A stretch of DNA of 64,000 bases from Cauispirillum nitrogeniifigens. GTDB taxonomy: Bacteria > Pseudomonadota > Alphaproteobacteria > Rhodospirillales > Rhodospirillaceae. The translations under genes were made by a program, and so were the position numbers. Positions 11,742 to 18,905 of this stretch are shown one piece after another (position 1 is the first letter of the stretch; every line of letters begins with the position of its first letter). The stretch is from contig NZ_JBLOOT010000002.1 in assembly GCF_049800675.1 (NCBI RefSeq), forward strand, positions 248,001-312,000. Direction: 5' to 3'. Under the pieces are notes generated by a model that was not told where the DNA came from, did not search any database, and worked only from the letters and a program-made list of their open reading frames with translations.

Positions 11742-12551
11742 TCACACCCCCGCCCACAGCAGGGCCAGACCCCAGCCGGTCAGCAGGACGCCGGCGGCGC
11801 GGCCGGTCAGCGTCGGGTGGGGGAGCACTTTCTCGGCCAGCATCAGGGCCGCCAGCACCGCCATCCAGGCCAGGTTCATGGCCCCGGCGGCGATCATCAC
11901 CAGCATCAGCGCCCAGCAGCAGCCCAGGCACCAGGCGCCGTGCGCCAGCCCCATGCGCCACGCCCCGGCCGCGCCGTTGCGCCAGTGACCCATGAACCAC
12001 GTCATGGGGTTGCGGCACTGGCTGAGGCACAGGTCCTTGAGCGGCGTGAACTGGTACGCCCCCGCCACCACCAGCAGCCCGCCGGTCAGCCACGGCCCGG
12101 CGCCATCGGCCTGGGTCAGCGCCGTCTCGTGCAGCGCCCACTGCACTCCGGTGGCGGCCACCGCATAAGCCCCCCACACCGCCAGGTATCCGCCGGCGAA
12201 GATGCCGACGCGGGCCAGCAGGGCGCGGCCTGACAGCTTGGTCGCGGTGATGTCGGCGAAGGTCAGGATCATCGGCGCCGCCGTGGGCAGCATCATCGCC
12301 ACGCTCATGACCAGCCACATGACCAGCAACCACGCGGCGTCGGCGATGCCCCACGGGCCGGTGGGCTCGACCCGGCAGATCTCCGCCACGGTGGCGAGCC
12401 AGCCGTCGACGCCGCCGGCCAGCGGCATGGTCAGGGCCAGGTAGCCCCAGGCCAGCGCCACCAGGGCGATCAGGCTGGCCGACACGGTCAGGCGCTTGCG
12501 GACCAGCAGCGCCTCCAGCGGCAGGGCGCCCCGCGTCGTCGGTTCAGCCAT
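11742..12551 (-). CDS. DUF2182 integral membrane protein
   Basis: A 269-residue inner-membrane protein with about seven hydrophobic helices, matching the DUF2182 family (described as a predicted metal-binding membrane protein). Conserved cysteine motifs are CLSQCRNP, before a transmembrane segment, and GAWCLGCCWALM, within one. A methionine-rich helix MWLVMSVAMMLP is also typical. Its start overlaps the end of the FCD regulator gene by 8 bases, so the two are translationally coupled, and the DUF1326 gene follows after a repeat element. The biochemical role is unknown. Confidence 0.88.
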   Translation of the reverse strand: MAEPTTRGALPLEALLVRKRLTVSASLIALVALAWGYLALTMPLAGGVDGWLATVAEICRVEPTGPWGIADAAWLLVMWLVMSVAMMLPTAAPMILTFADITATKLSGRALLARVGIFAGGYLAVWGAYAVAATGVQWALHETALTQADGAGPWLTGGLLVVAGAYQFTPLKDLCLSQCRNPMTWFMGHWRNGAAGAWRMGLAHGAWCLGCCWALMLVMIAAGAMNLAWMAVLAALMLAEKVLPHPTLTGRAAGVLLTGWGLALLWAGV

Positions 12552-13284
12552 GGCGCGACTCCCAGGTATCCTGGGCCTTGGCGTACTGCGCCTTCAGGGT
12601 CGCCATCATCGCGCCCACGGCGGCGTCGGCGTCGTCGGCGTCGCCCCTGGCGATGGCGTCGAGCAGCCGCTGGTGCTGGTCGGCGGCCACCACGCGGTCG
12701 CGGAAGCGGTCGATGACCATGTTCGAGGCCGGCTGCAACGCCTCGATCACCGCCCCCATGACGAAGCCCAGCACCGGGTTGCCGGCGGCGTCCACCAGGG
12801 CGCGGTGAAAGCGCACGTCCGAGGCGCAGAAGTCCTCGCCGCTGAGGCCCGGATCGCGCTGGCGGCGCACCTCGTCGGCCATGCGGCCCAGGTGTTCCGG
12901 GGCGCGGCGGGTGGCGGCGAGGCGGGCGCAGGAGCGTTCCAGGGCATCGCGCGCCTCGGCGATGTCGGCCAGGGTGAACTCGCCCAGGGACACCAGCAGG
13001 GTCGCCGACTCGGTCAGCGCCCGGCCGGCGTCGGCGACGCTGGGGCGGTTGACGAAGGTGCCGCCCGCCGGCCCCCGGCGCGAGCGGATGAGGTTCTGCG
13101 CCGCCAGCCGCTTCAGCGCCTCGCGCACCGTCGGGCGGGACACCTCGAAGCGCTCGGCCAGTTCCGGCTCGGTGGGCAGGCGCTCGTCGACCTTGAGGCG
13201 GCCATCGACGATGGCCTCGCGGATCTGCTCGGCGATCTGCTTGGCGAGGCTCTCGGCGACAACGCCGTCGTAGGTCAGGGGCAT
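12544..13284 (-). CDS. FadR/GntR-family transcriptional regulator (FCD domain)
   Basis: A 246-residue DNA-binding repressor or activator. An N-terminal winged helix-turn-helix (about residues 10-75) carries RPTVREALKRL, and the all-helical FCD ligand domain (about 95-230) has FHRALVDAAGNP and HQRLLDAI metal/ligand motifs. The start chosen at 13284 gives the normal N-terminal length; the upstream extension encodes no recognisable sequence. A perfect 15-bp palindrome of the family's usual operator form lies 50 bases upstream, so autoregulation and control of the coupled DUF2182 and DUF1326 genes are likely. The effector, probably a small carboxylic acid, is unknown. Confidence 0.92.
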   Translation of the reverse strand: MPLTYDGVVAESLAKQIAEQIREAIVDGRLKVDERLPTEPELAERFEVSRPTVREALKRLAAQNLIRSRRGPAGGTFVNRPSVADAGRALTESATLLVSLGEFTLADIAEARDALERSCARLAATRRAPEHLGRMADEVRRQRDPGLSGEDFCASDVRFHRALVDAAGNPVLGFVMGAVIEALQPASNMVIDRFRDRVVAADQHQRLLDAIARGDADDADAAVGAMMATLKAQYAKAQDTWESRHG

Positions 13285-13669
13285 GGCGGAGCGGTCCGAT
13301 GAAGTCCGGGGCGGCAGGTTTGGATGTAAGTATATTTGTATGACAAATAGGAATGCAAGCCGCCCGACGCATTGGGCGCAGTCCGCCCCCTCCGAGGGGA
13401 GGACGAGAGCGGCTGGCATTCCCCCGCTCCGTCTTTAGAGCCCGTAACCAGCGGCGTCTTTGGGAGAGGCAGCCCTTCGATCCGCGCCGATGCCGACGGT
13501 GCGGGGAGCGGAATCGGTACATCCGCCCGTGCGGTTGCCCCGCTTGGCCGCCCCGTCCCACCATAGGCTCACACACCACCACGTCGCACCACATCGTCCA
13601 GACGACACGCGCCGGGCCGGGATCTCCGTCCGACCACGCCGGCCGCGCGCGTCCATGCCCGAGGAAGCC
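13285..13669. other. 385-bp divergent intergenic region
   Basis: It lies between the FCD regulator (minus) and the hfa cluster (plus). It holds the operator palindrome near its left end and an imperfect GC-rich stem near 13379-13403 (GTCC...CCTC/GAGGGG...GGAC). I see no convincing sigma70 promoter for the hfa genes and no gene. Confidence 0.5.
13334..13348. promoter_or_regulatory. Probable FCD-regulator operator
   Basis: The perfect inverted repeat ATTTGT-ATG-ACAAAT fits the T-N-GT-N3-AC-N-A pattern bound by many FadR-type GntR regulators. It sits in an AT-rich island, 50 bases upstream of the regulator's own start, in an otherwise GC-rich region. Confidence 0.6.
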
Positions 13670-14035
13670 ATGAAACGGATCAGTTCCTTCCTGCTGGCCC
13701 TCTCCCTGGCCTGGGGTTCCACGGCGCCGGGATGGGCCAACGGCCTGGGGGAGCAACGCAGCGCCCAGTTCCGCTCCCCCAACGAACGCCAGGTGCTGGC
13801 CAACCTGGAGGCCCTGCGCCTCCAGCAGGCCGGCGACCTGCGCACCGGCACCGGCGTCGGCGGCACCGTCGGCCTGGGCACCACCGTCGGCGGCCAGCCG
13901 ACCGGCAACGTGCTCAGCATCACCGTCAGCGGCACCGGCAACGTCCTCAACCTGGACCTGACGCAGGACAACACCGGCGACCAGTCCACCGACAACACCG
14001 TGAACGGGACGCCGCCCCCGGCGGGTGGGCAATGA
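13670..14035 (+). CDS. hfaA: Holdfast-anchor protein HfaA-like
   Basis: A 121-residue secreted protein. The signal peptide covers about residues 1-22 (KRISSFLLALSLAWGS...WA). The mature part starts with SAQFRSPNERQVLANLEALR, and the C-terminal half is a curlin-like stretch with GNVLSITVSGTGNVLNLDL and QDNTGDQST. This order resembles Caulobacter HfaA, which with HfaB and HfaD anchors the adhesive holdfast to the cell. The start at 13670 follows GAGGAAGCC; the longer frame upstream is not signal-peptide-like. Its stop overlaps the hfaB start (ATGA). The identification is by pattern and context, without alignment. Confidence 0.65.
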   Translation: MKRISSFLLALSLAWGSTAPGWANGLGEQRSAQFRSPNERQVLANLEALRLQQAGDLRTGTGVGGTVGLGTTVGGQPTGNVLSITVSGTGNVLNLDLTQDNTGDQSTDNTVNGTPPPAGGQ

Positions 14036-15147
14036 GGGCGCGGCGCATTGCCGGCGCCGCCGCCGCCGCTGCCGCGCTGGTGCTGACGCTGGCGGCCTGC
14101 GGCGTCACCCAGCCGCAGGAGGGCCGCCCGTCCCCCCAGTTCAACGGCCCGGTGCCGGTGCGCTCGGCGACGCCGGTGGACCGCGCCCTGGCCTGTCTGG
14201 CCGCCACGCCGGAGGTGGGTGCCAGCCGCCTGACCTATGCCGTGCACAGCGTCCAGGATCTGACCAACAAGTACGCCGTGGAGGAGGACGGCGCGCCGGT
14301 GCCGCGCGACGTCGCCGGCATGCTCGTCACCCAGCTTGCCAAGGCGGGGGTGACGCAGGTCAACCGCTCCAACACGGCGGTGTCGGAGTGGGAGATCGCC
14401 CAGGCCCGCGCGCAGCTCCTGGGCGACGGCGGGACCACCCTGGTGGCCGGGCGGGCGATTCCCTTCCGGCCGCTGAACAAGGGGGTGCTGCTGGGGTCGG
14501 ACATCGTCATCGACGGGGCCATCACCCAGCTCGACTACAACACCTGGTCCAATGCGCTGGAGGCCACCGTGTCGGGCATCGGCGCCGGGCGGCGGGCGTT
14601 CGCGCTGACCGTGGGGGCCGACCTGCGCGTCACCGACACCCGCTCGACCCGCATCGTCCTGGCGCGGTCCTACGCCAAGCAGGCGGTGGGGACGGAGATT
14701 TCGGCCTCCATCTTCCGCTTCTTCGGCGAGCAGCTGTTCGACGTCAAGATCGGCGACAAGAGCCAGGAGGGCCTGCACGCCGGCATCCGCTGGATGCTGG
14801 GCGAGGCCGCTTACGACATCGTCGCCACCCTGAGCCGCCACGACGGGTCGTGCGACCGCTTCCTGCCGGACATGACGCGGCGCATCCGCGAGGAACACGC
14901 CAACGGCCAGCGCCTCGACCTGCCGCAGCCGGCGACCGCCGGCGGCGAGCCGGTCGACCCGGCCATGGCCCCGGACTCCGGCCCCGCCGCGGGCCTGGAG
15001 GAGCCGGCGGAGGAGGCGGCGGCCAGTCCGCCGGCCCTCGTCCGCTTCCCCGACGGCCGCACGGAACGCCTGCCGCTGACACCGGGCCTGCGCGCCCGCG
15101 GTCAGTGGAATGCCGACCGCACGGTCTTCATCCTCACCACCCCCTGA
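14032..15147 (+). CDS. hfaB: CsgG/HfaB-family outer-membrane secretion lipoprotein
   Basis: A 371-residue lipoprotein with lipobox LAAC (residues about 19-23). The region from DRALACLA to about residue 270 matches the HfaB/CsgG pattern: VGASRLTYAVHSVQD, GGAITQLDYN-like core strands, ADLRVTDTRSTRIVLARSYAKQ and AGIRWMLGEAAYD. In this family the subunits form an outer-membrane pore that exports amyloid subunits. A Pro/Ala-rich C-terminal tail of about 90 residues is extra compared with CsgG. It overlaps hfaA by 4 bases and is followed by two repeat proteins that are natural export substrates. Confidence 0.82.
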   Translation: MRARRIAGAAAAAAALVLTLAACGVTQPQEGRPSPQFNGPVPVRSATPVDRALACLAATPEVGASRLTYAVHSVQDLTNKYAVEEDGAPVPRDVAGMLVTQLAKAGVTQVNRSNTAVSEWEIAQARAQLLGDGGTTLVAGRAIPFRPLNKGVLLGSDIVIDGAITQLDYNTWSNALEATVSGIGAGRRAFALTVGADLRVTDTRSTRIVLARSYAKQAVGTEISASIFRFFGEQLFDVKIGDKSQEGLHAGIRWMLGEAAYDIVATLSRHDGSCDRFLPDMTRRIREEHANGQRLDLPQPATAGGEPVDPAMAPDSGPAAGLEEPAEEAAASPPALVRFPDGRTERLPLTPGLRARGQWNADRTVFILTTP

Positions 15148-15177
15148 CTTCCACAAGCCCGCATGAAGGAGAGACAC

Positions 15178-16230
15178 ATGCGTCGCATGCTTCTGACCTC
15201 CGCCGCCGCGCTGGCCCTTCTGGCCGGTCCCGCGCTGGCGGCCGGGGACACCGACATCAACCAGTCCATGGGCGCCGTGCAGGATATCCTGAACTCCGTC
15301 GAGGTCATCCACGACACCACCACCCTGACCCAGCACGGCACCAACCTGGCCAACGTCATCGACGCCGCCGCTCTCGACGACGTCAACCAGATCATCGACG
15401 GCATCGTCGAGCAGGGCGTCACCAACGCCATGGTCAGCGACGGCGGCACGCTCAACGTGGTCGACCAGTCGGCCATCAACGGCGCCAACGTGCTCACCGC
15501 CGATGCCATCTCCACCGCCAACCAGCTTGCTCAACTGGGCTTTGTCCAGGAAGTGGCCAACACCCTCGCCGTCGGTCATGGCCTCAATGCCTCGGTCGAT
15601 CACGACGCCCTTCAGTCGGGCGTGAACATGGCCAACATCGCCTCCCTCGGCACCGGCACCGACGTGTATCAGTACGGATGGGGCGACCAGGACATCGTCA
15701 ACGCCGCCCTGTACACCGGGCCGGGCACGGCCGGAACCTTCCAGAACCTGACCCAGGAGGCGACCAACCTCACCAACGTGCTGACCGGCACGACGGTGGA
15801 CGACATCGCCCAGGATGCCTACACCTTCCAGGTCATCGACAACGGCATCGTCTTCGGCCAGGGCCTGTCCGAAACCACCCAGGCCGGCACCAACCTCGCC
15901 AACGTGGTCAACTTGGCCGACACCTTCGACATCGTCGGCCAGGACGCCCTGGGCACGCAGACCGTCACCAACAACGCCTCCTACAACGGCGTCGGGGCGG
16001 GCGCGGTCAACGGCGCCATCCACGGCCTCGGCCAGCGCGGCGTGAACGGCGGCAACGTGCTGTCGGCCGGCACCCTGCCGTCCATCAGCGGCGTGCAGGA
16101 GATCACCCAGAACGGCACCATGGTGCAGACGGTCAGCAACACCCTGACCGGCATGGGCGCGACCTCCGGCCTTACCCAGGCCGGCACCAACATCCAGAAC
16201 GTGGTCAGCGTCATCACCGACACCCTGTGA
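15178..16230 (+). CDS. Secreted curlin-like repeat protein 1 (possible amyloid subunit)
   Basis: A 350-residue secreted protein: signal peptide to about residue 21 (ALALLAGPALAA), then about seven imperfect repeats of 40-46 residues. Each has a strand Q-x-G-x-N-x-x-N-V, a spacer ending in Q, and a second strand of the form Q-x-V-x-N; good examples are QHGTNLANVI, QSGVNMANIA and QAGTNLANVV. Regular Q and N ladders of this kind are typical of beta-solenoid functional amyloids such as curlin, although curlin spacing is Q-x-G-x-x-N. The gene occupies the hfaD position after hfaB. The start at 15178 has AAGGAGAG in front. Almost no charged lysine is present. Confidence 0.7.
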   Translation: MRRMLLTSAAALALLAGPALAAGDTDINQSMGAVQDILNSVEVIHDTTTLTQHGTNLANVIDAAALDDVNQIIDGIVEQGVTNAMVSDGGTLNVVDQSAINGANVLTADAISTANQLAQLGFVQEVANTLAVGHGLNASVDHDALQSGVNMANIASLGTGTDVYQYGWGDQDIVNAALYTGPGTAGTFQNLTQEATNLTNVLTGTTVDDIAQDAYTFQVIDNGIVFGQGLSETTQAGTNLANVVNLADTFDIVGQDALGTQTVTNNASYNGVGAGAVNGAIHGLGQRGVNGGNVLSAGTLPSISGVQEITQNGTMVQTVSNTLTGMGATSGLTQAGTNIQNVVSVITDTL

Positions 16231-16295
16231 CCGGCGCGGCGGGGGCGCCGGGCGCGCCTCCGCCGTCTCCTTGCGCTCCCGGATGGAGGTCAGGC

Positions 16296-17033
16296 ATGAA
16301 GCACGTCGTCCCCCCGCTCGCCCTGCTGCTGCTGGCTCCCCTTCTGGCTCCCCTTCTGGCGCCTGGGCCGGTGGCCGCCGAGACCGGCGTGGTGCAGGAT
16401 TTCGACGGCCGCCAGGGGGTGGTCAACCGCGTCCGCGCCGGGGCGCTGGACGGTGCGGTGCAGAGCGGCGTCAACGTTCTGAACGTGCTGGAGGCCGACC
16501 GCGTGGGCGGGCTGGTCGGGCAGACCTTCCCGGCGACGGCGGGGCAGGATGTCCTCAACGTCGCCCAGACGCGGGGGGCGGCGGCCGGCATCGACCAGTC
16601 GGGCGTCAACATCGCCAACCTGATCAGCGCCGGTCATGTCGGCGCCATCGCGCGCGTCGGCGATGGCCGGCAGACCGTCACCAACGTCCTGCGCGCGGGC
16701 GGCCCCGTCTCCGCCGTCAGCCAGAGTGGCGTCAACGTGGTCAACTATGCCGAGGTCGCCACCTTCGGCACCATCACCCAGAGCGCCGACGGCCGCCAGA
16801 GGGTGAGCAACATCCTGCACGCCCGGCCGGGGACGGGCGGGATCGACCTGCGCCAGTCGGGCCTGAACGTCGCCAACATGGTGCGCCTGACGTCCCTGGC
16901 TCCGGCGGCCACCACCACCATCACCCAGACCGGCACCGCCGACCAGTCGGTGCGCACCGTCGGCCCCACGGGCGCCGCCGGCCGGCAGAACGCGGTCAGC
17001 GTCTCCAACATGGTGATCATCGACGTGGACTGA
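16296..17033 (+). CDS. Secreted curlin-like repeat protein 2
   Basis: A 245-residue protein with a hydrophobic signal peptide containing a doubled LLAP segment, then four to five repeats on the same plan as the previous gene: QSGVNVLNVL, QSGVNIANLI, QSGVNVVNYA and RQSGLNVANMV alternate with GRQGVVNRV, GRQTVTNVL and GRQRVSNIL. The second strand is preceded by DGRQ, a signature missing from protein 1, so the two are paralogues rather than copies. GGAGGT precedes the ATG by five bases. It could be the minor or nucleator subunit. It ends just before a 126-bp MITE-like element that may serve as a terminator. Confidence 0.68.
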   Translation: MKHVVPPLALLLLAPLLAPLLAPGPVAAETGVVQDFDGRQGVVNRVRAGALDGAVQSGVNVLNVLEADRVGGLVGQTFPATAGQDVLNVAQTRGAAAGIDQSGVNIANLISAGHVGAIARVGDGRQTVTNVLRAGGPVSAVSQSGVNVVNYAEVATFGTITQSADGRQRVSNILHARPGTGGIDLRQSGLNVANMVRLTSLAPAATTTITQTGTADQSVRTVGPTGAAGRQNAVSVSNMVIIDVD

Positions 17034-17044
17034 TGCAGCTCGTC

Positions 17045-17170
17045 ATACCGCCCGGCTTATGAAACGACCCTCCGGGCCGTTTCATGCCGAGGCGGTGACG
17101 CTCATGCGCCGCGCGGGCTTGCCGGCCGGCGAGCGGTGCTTCGCAGATTTCTTCATCCGCCGGCCGGTAT
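17045..17170. repeat. 126-bp MITE-like element, copy 1
   Basis: The ends form imperfect terminal inverted repeats of about 20 bp (ATACCGCCCGGCTTATGAA versus ATACCGGCCGGCGGATGAA). An internal stem ATGAAACG/CGTTTCAT is present. It is identical at 124 of 126 positions to the reverse complement of 22406-22531. It lies between convergent genes, and its right end runs into the TGA stop of the L,D-transpeptidase gene. Confidence 0.88.
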
Positions 17171-17673
17171 CAGTCCGCCGCCACCCGCAGGGTGGTGCCG
17201 GGGCCGGACAGGGCCAGGATCTCCAGCAGGTCGGGCAGGGCCAGGGCGACGCAGCCCTCCGTCGGCAGGTAGCCGGGCCGGGCGACGTGCAGGAAGATGG
17301 CGCTGCCCAGGCCGGGGCGCGGCGGGTCGTCGTTGTGGCCGAGCACCACCACCACGTCGTAGACGCCGTCGTCGCGCCACATCACTTCGTGGCCGGCGGG
17401 GTGGGGCAGGCGGACGGGGCGGTTGTAGTCGGGATGGGCGGGATCGTCGCACCAGCCATCGGCGGGATCGAGGGGCGCCACCGGCAGGGCGGTGGCCGGC
17501 GCCCGCGCCAGCCGGTCGGGGCGATAGAGTACGCGGCGCAGCGGCCAGGTGCCGATGGGCGTGGCGCCGTCGCCCTCGCGCTTGTCGGCGCGCAGGCCGC
17601 CCTTGCCCAGGGCACAGCGCCAGATCCGCCCGGCGATCTCCAGGCGGCCGTCGCCGTGGACGGTGATCTCCAT
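17170..17673 (-). CDS. L,D-transpeptidase family protein (YkuD fold)
   Basis: A 167-residue protein consisting almost only of a YkuD catalytic domain; it would make or edit L,D cross-links in peptidoglycan or attach proteins to it. The catalytic signature is visible near the C-terminus: SAIFLHVARPG, then TEGCVAL with the catalytic cysteine. No signal peptide is evident, as in the short YkuD-only group. Its start is three bases from the stop of the preceding Pro/Ala-rich gene on the same strand, so the two are cotranscribed. The TGA stop overlaps the end of MITE-like copy 1. Confidence 0.85.
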   Translation of the reverse strand: MEITVHGDGRLEIAGRIWRCALGKGGLRADKREGDGATPIGTWPLRRVLYRPDRLARAPATALPVAPLDPADGWCDDPAHPDYNRPVRLPHPAGHEVMWRDDGVYDVVVVLGHNDDPPRPGLGSAIFLHVARPGYLPTEGCVALALPDLLEILALSGPGTTLRVAAD

Positions 17674-17676
17674 GGC

Positions 17677-18750
17677 CTAGACGCCGCGGCGGTCGACCGG
17701 CGCGGCCACCGGGCCACCGGCCGGGATGTCCGAGGGCGTCAGGCGGTCGCTGGTGGAATAGCGGCGCATGGCCTTGTCGAACCACGCCGGCACGTCGACC
17801 GGGCCGTCCGACGGTGGCAGGACGGAAGTCGGGGCTGGGGTCGGGGCGGGCGCGGCGGCGGCCGGAGTCTCGGCGGCGCCGCGCAGCATCGGGTGGTCGT
17901 CGCGCGGGCTCAGGCCCTGGGCGGTCATGGCCCTGCGCAGGGCGGCCGGGGACGGTCCGCCGGGGGTGGTTGCAGCGGTCGGCACCGCCTGGGCGCTGAC
18001 GGCGCTGGCCGCGCTCAGCACGCCCAGCGGCAGCGACGCGGCGCCGGGCATGGCTTCGGCGCCAGGCGCGGTGCCAGCCGCCTCGGTGCCGGCCGGGCGG
18101 GGCGACAGCACCTCGACGGCGGCGGGACGGCCATGGCGGGCGGCTTCGGAAATCGGCTGCGGGGCCGGCGGGTCGGTGCGCACCTGATCGCGGTTGATGG
18201 GGAACCACTTGGTGTTGGCGGCGGTCACCACCGGCTTGCCGGCGTCGGCGGCGGCGGCAGCGGGCAGGCTTGCGGCGGTCGTGGAGGCGGTCGGCGCGGG
18301 ATCGGCCGGCGCCTCCTGGGCGGCCAGCGCCGTGGGCGCGGTTTTGGGCGAACCGGCGGGGTCGTCATCGCCGCCGAACAAGGCCATGACGTGTTCGCCG
18401 GCGTCGCGGCCGGAGGCCTCCTTGAGGGCCATGTCGGCGGCCGCCGCCGCCAGCCCGATGACGCCGCCGAACAGGGCGCCGCCGGCGATGCGCGCCGGGG
18501 CGCGGATCTGGTCGCCGGTCAGTTCGCGGTAGATGGTGGAGACGACGGGGATGTGCTGGAGCGGATTGATGACATCAAGGAAGTCCCAGAACGACAGCTC
18601 GTCGCCCTCGGCCGCCGGCGCGCCGATGGCGTGGCCGGTCTCGGCATAGGTCTCGACGATGCCGGGCCGCGCGCCGGCGTCCGGGGTCAGGCGCAGCGGC
18701 TGCCCGACGCGGCGGGGATCGGCGATGTCGGAAGTGGGGGAGATGCTCAT
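17677..18750 (-). CDS. Pro/Ala-rich hypothetical protein with conserved N-terminal segment
   Basis: A 357-residue protein that I cannot assign. The N-terminal third contains a conserved-looking block, FLDVINPLQHIPVVSTIYRE, followed by TGDQIRAPARIAGGALFGG and a short hydrophobic alanine-rich stretch that could insert in or lie on a membrane. The rest (about 140-357) is low-complexity and rich in proline, alanine and threonine, consistent with a flexible periplasmic or wall-spanning linker. The start is at 18750, after AGAGGACTGTGTGGC. It is tightly linked with the L,D-transpeptidase gene, so an envelope role is a fair guess. Confidence 0.7.
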   Translation of the reverse strand: MSISPTSDIADPRRVGQPLRLTPDAGARPGIVETYAETGHAIGAPAAEGDELSFWDFLDVINPLQHIPVVSTIYRELTGDQIRAPARIAGGALFGGVIGLAAAAADMALKEASGRDAGEHVMALFGGDDDPAGSPKTAPTALAAQEAPADPAPTASTTAASLPAAAAADAGKPVVTAANTKWFPINRDQVRTDPPAPQPISEAARHGRPAAVEVLSPRPAGTEAAGTAPGAEAMPGAASLPLGVLSAASAVSAQAVPTAATTPGGPSPAALRRAMTAQGLSPRDDHPMLRGAAETPAAAAPAPTPAPTSVLPPSDGPVDVPAWFDKAMRRYSTSDRLTPSDIPAGGPVAAPVDRRGV

Positions 18751-18869
18751 GCCACACAGTCCTCTGTTCCGCCGATCCCTCCAGCAACCGCCGTGCCACG
18801 GCCGGGGGCCAGCGATTCCAACGCGGTGGCGGCGGCGCGGGCCGGCGCGGCGGGGCGCGGGCGGCAGAA

Positions 18870-18890
18870 TCTGCCGGGTCGCCCGGCAGA
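18870..18890 (-). terminator. Stem-loop after ribA
   Basis: A perfect 9-bp stem TCTGCCGGG / CCCGGCAGA with a 3-base loop lies 16 bases beyond the ribA stop codon. On the minus strand TTCTG follows, so it is a plausible but weak intrinsic terminator. A competing stem GGCAGA/TCTGCC overlaps it. Confidence 0.55.
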
Positions 18891-18905
18891 CTCTACACGG
18901 TTGGC

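Noticed and set aside
14025..17033. A 1002-codon open frame through the hfa cluster
   Set aside because: Only its last 245 codons look like protein; the rest is an Arg/Pro/Gly-rich shadow of hfaB and the first repeat-protein gene in another frame.
17059..17170. A short peptide frame (MKRPSGPFHAEAV...) encoded by both MITE-like copies
   Set aside because: The frame is carried along by near-identical DNA; it has no ribosome site, and the element's stems explain the conservation.
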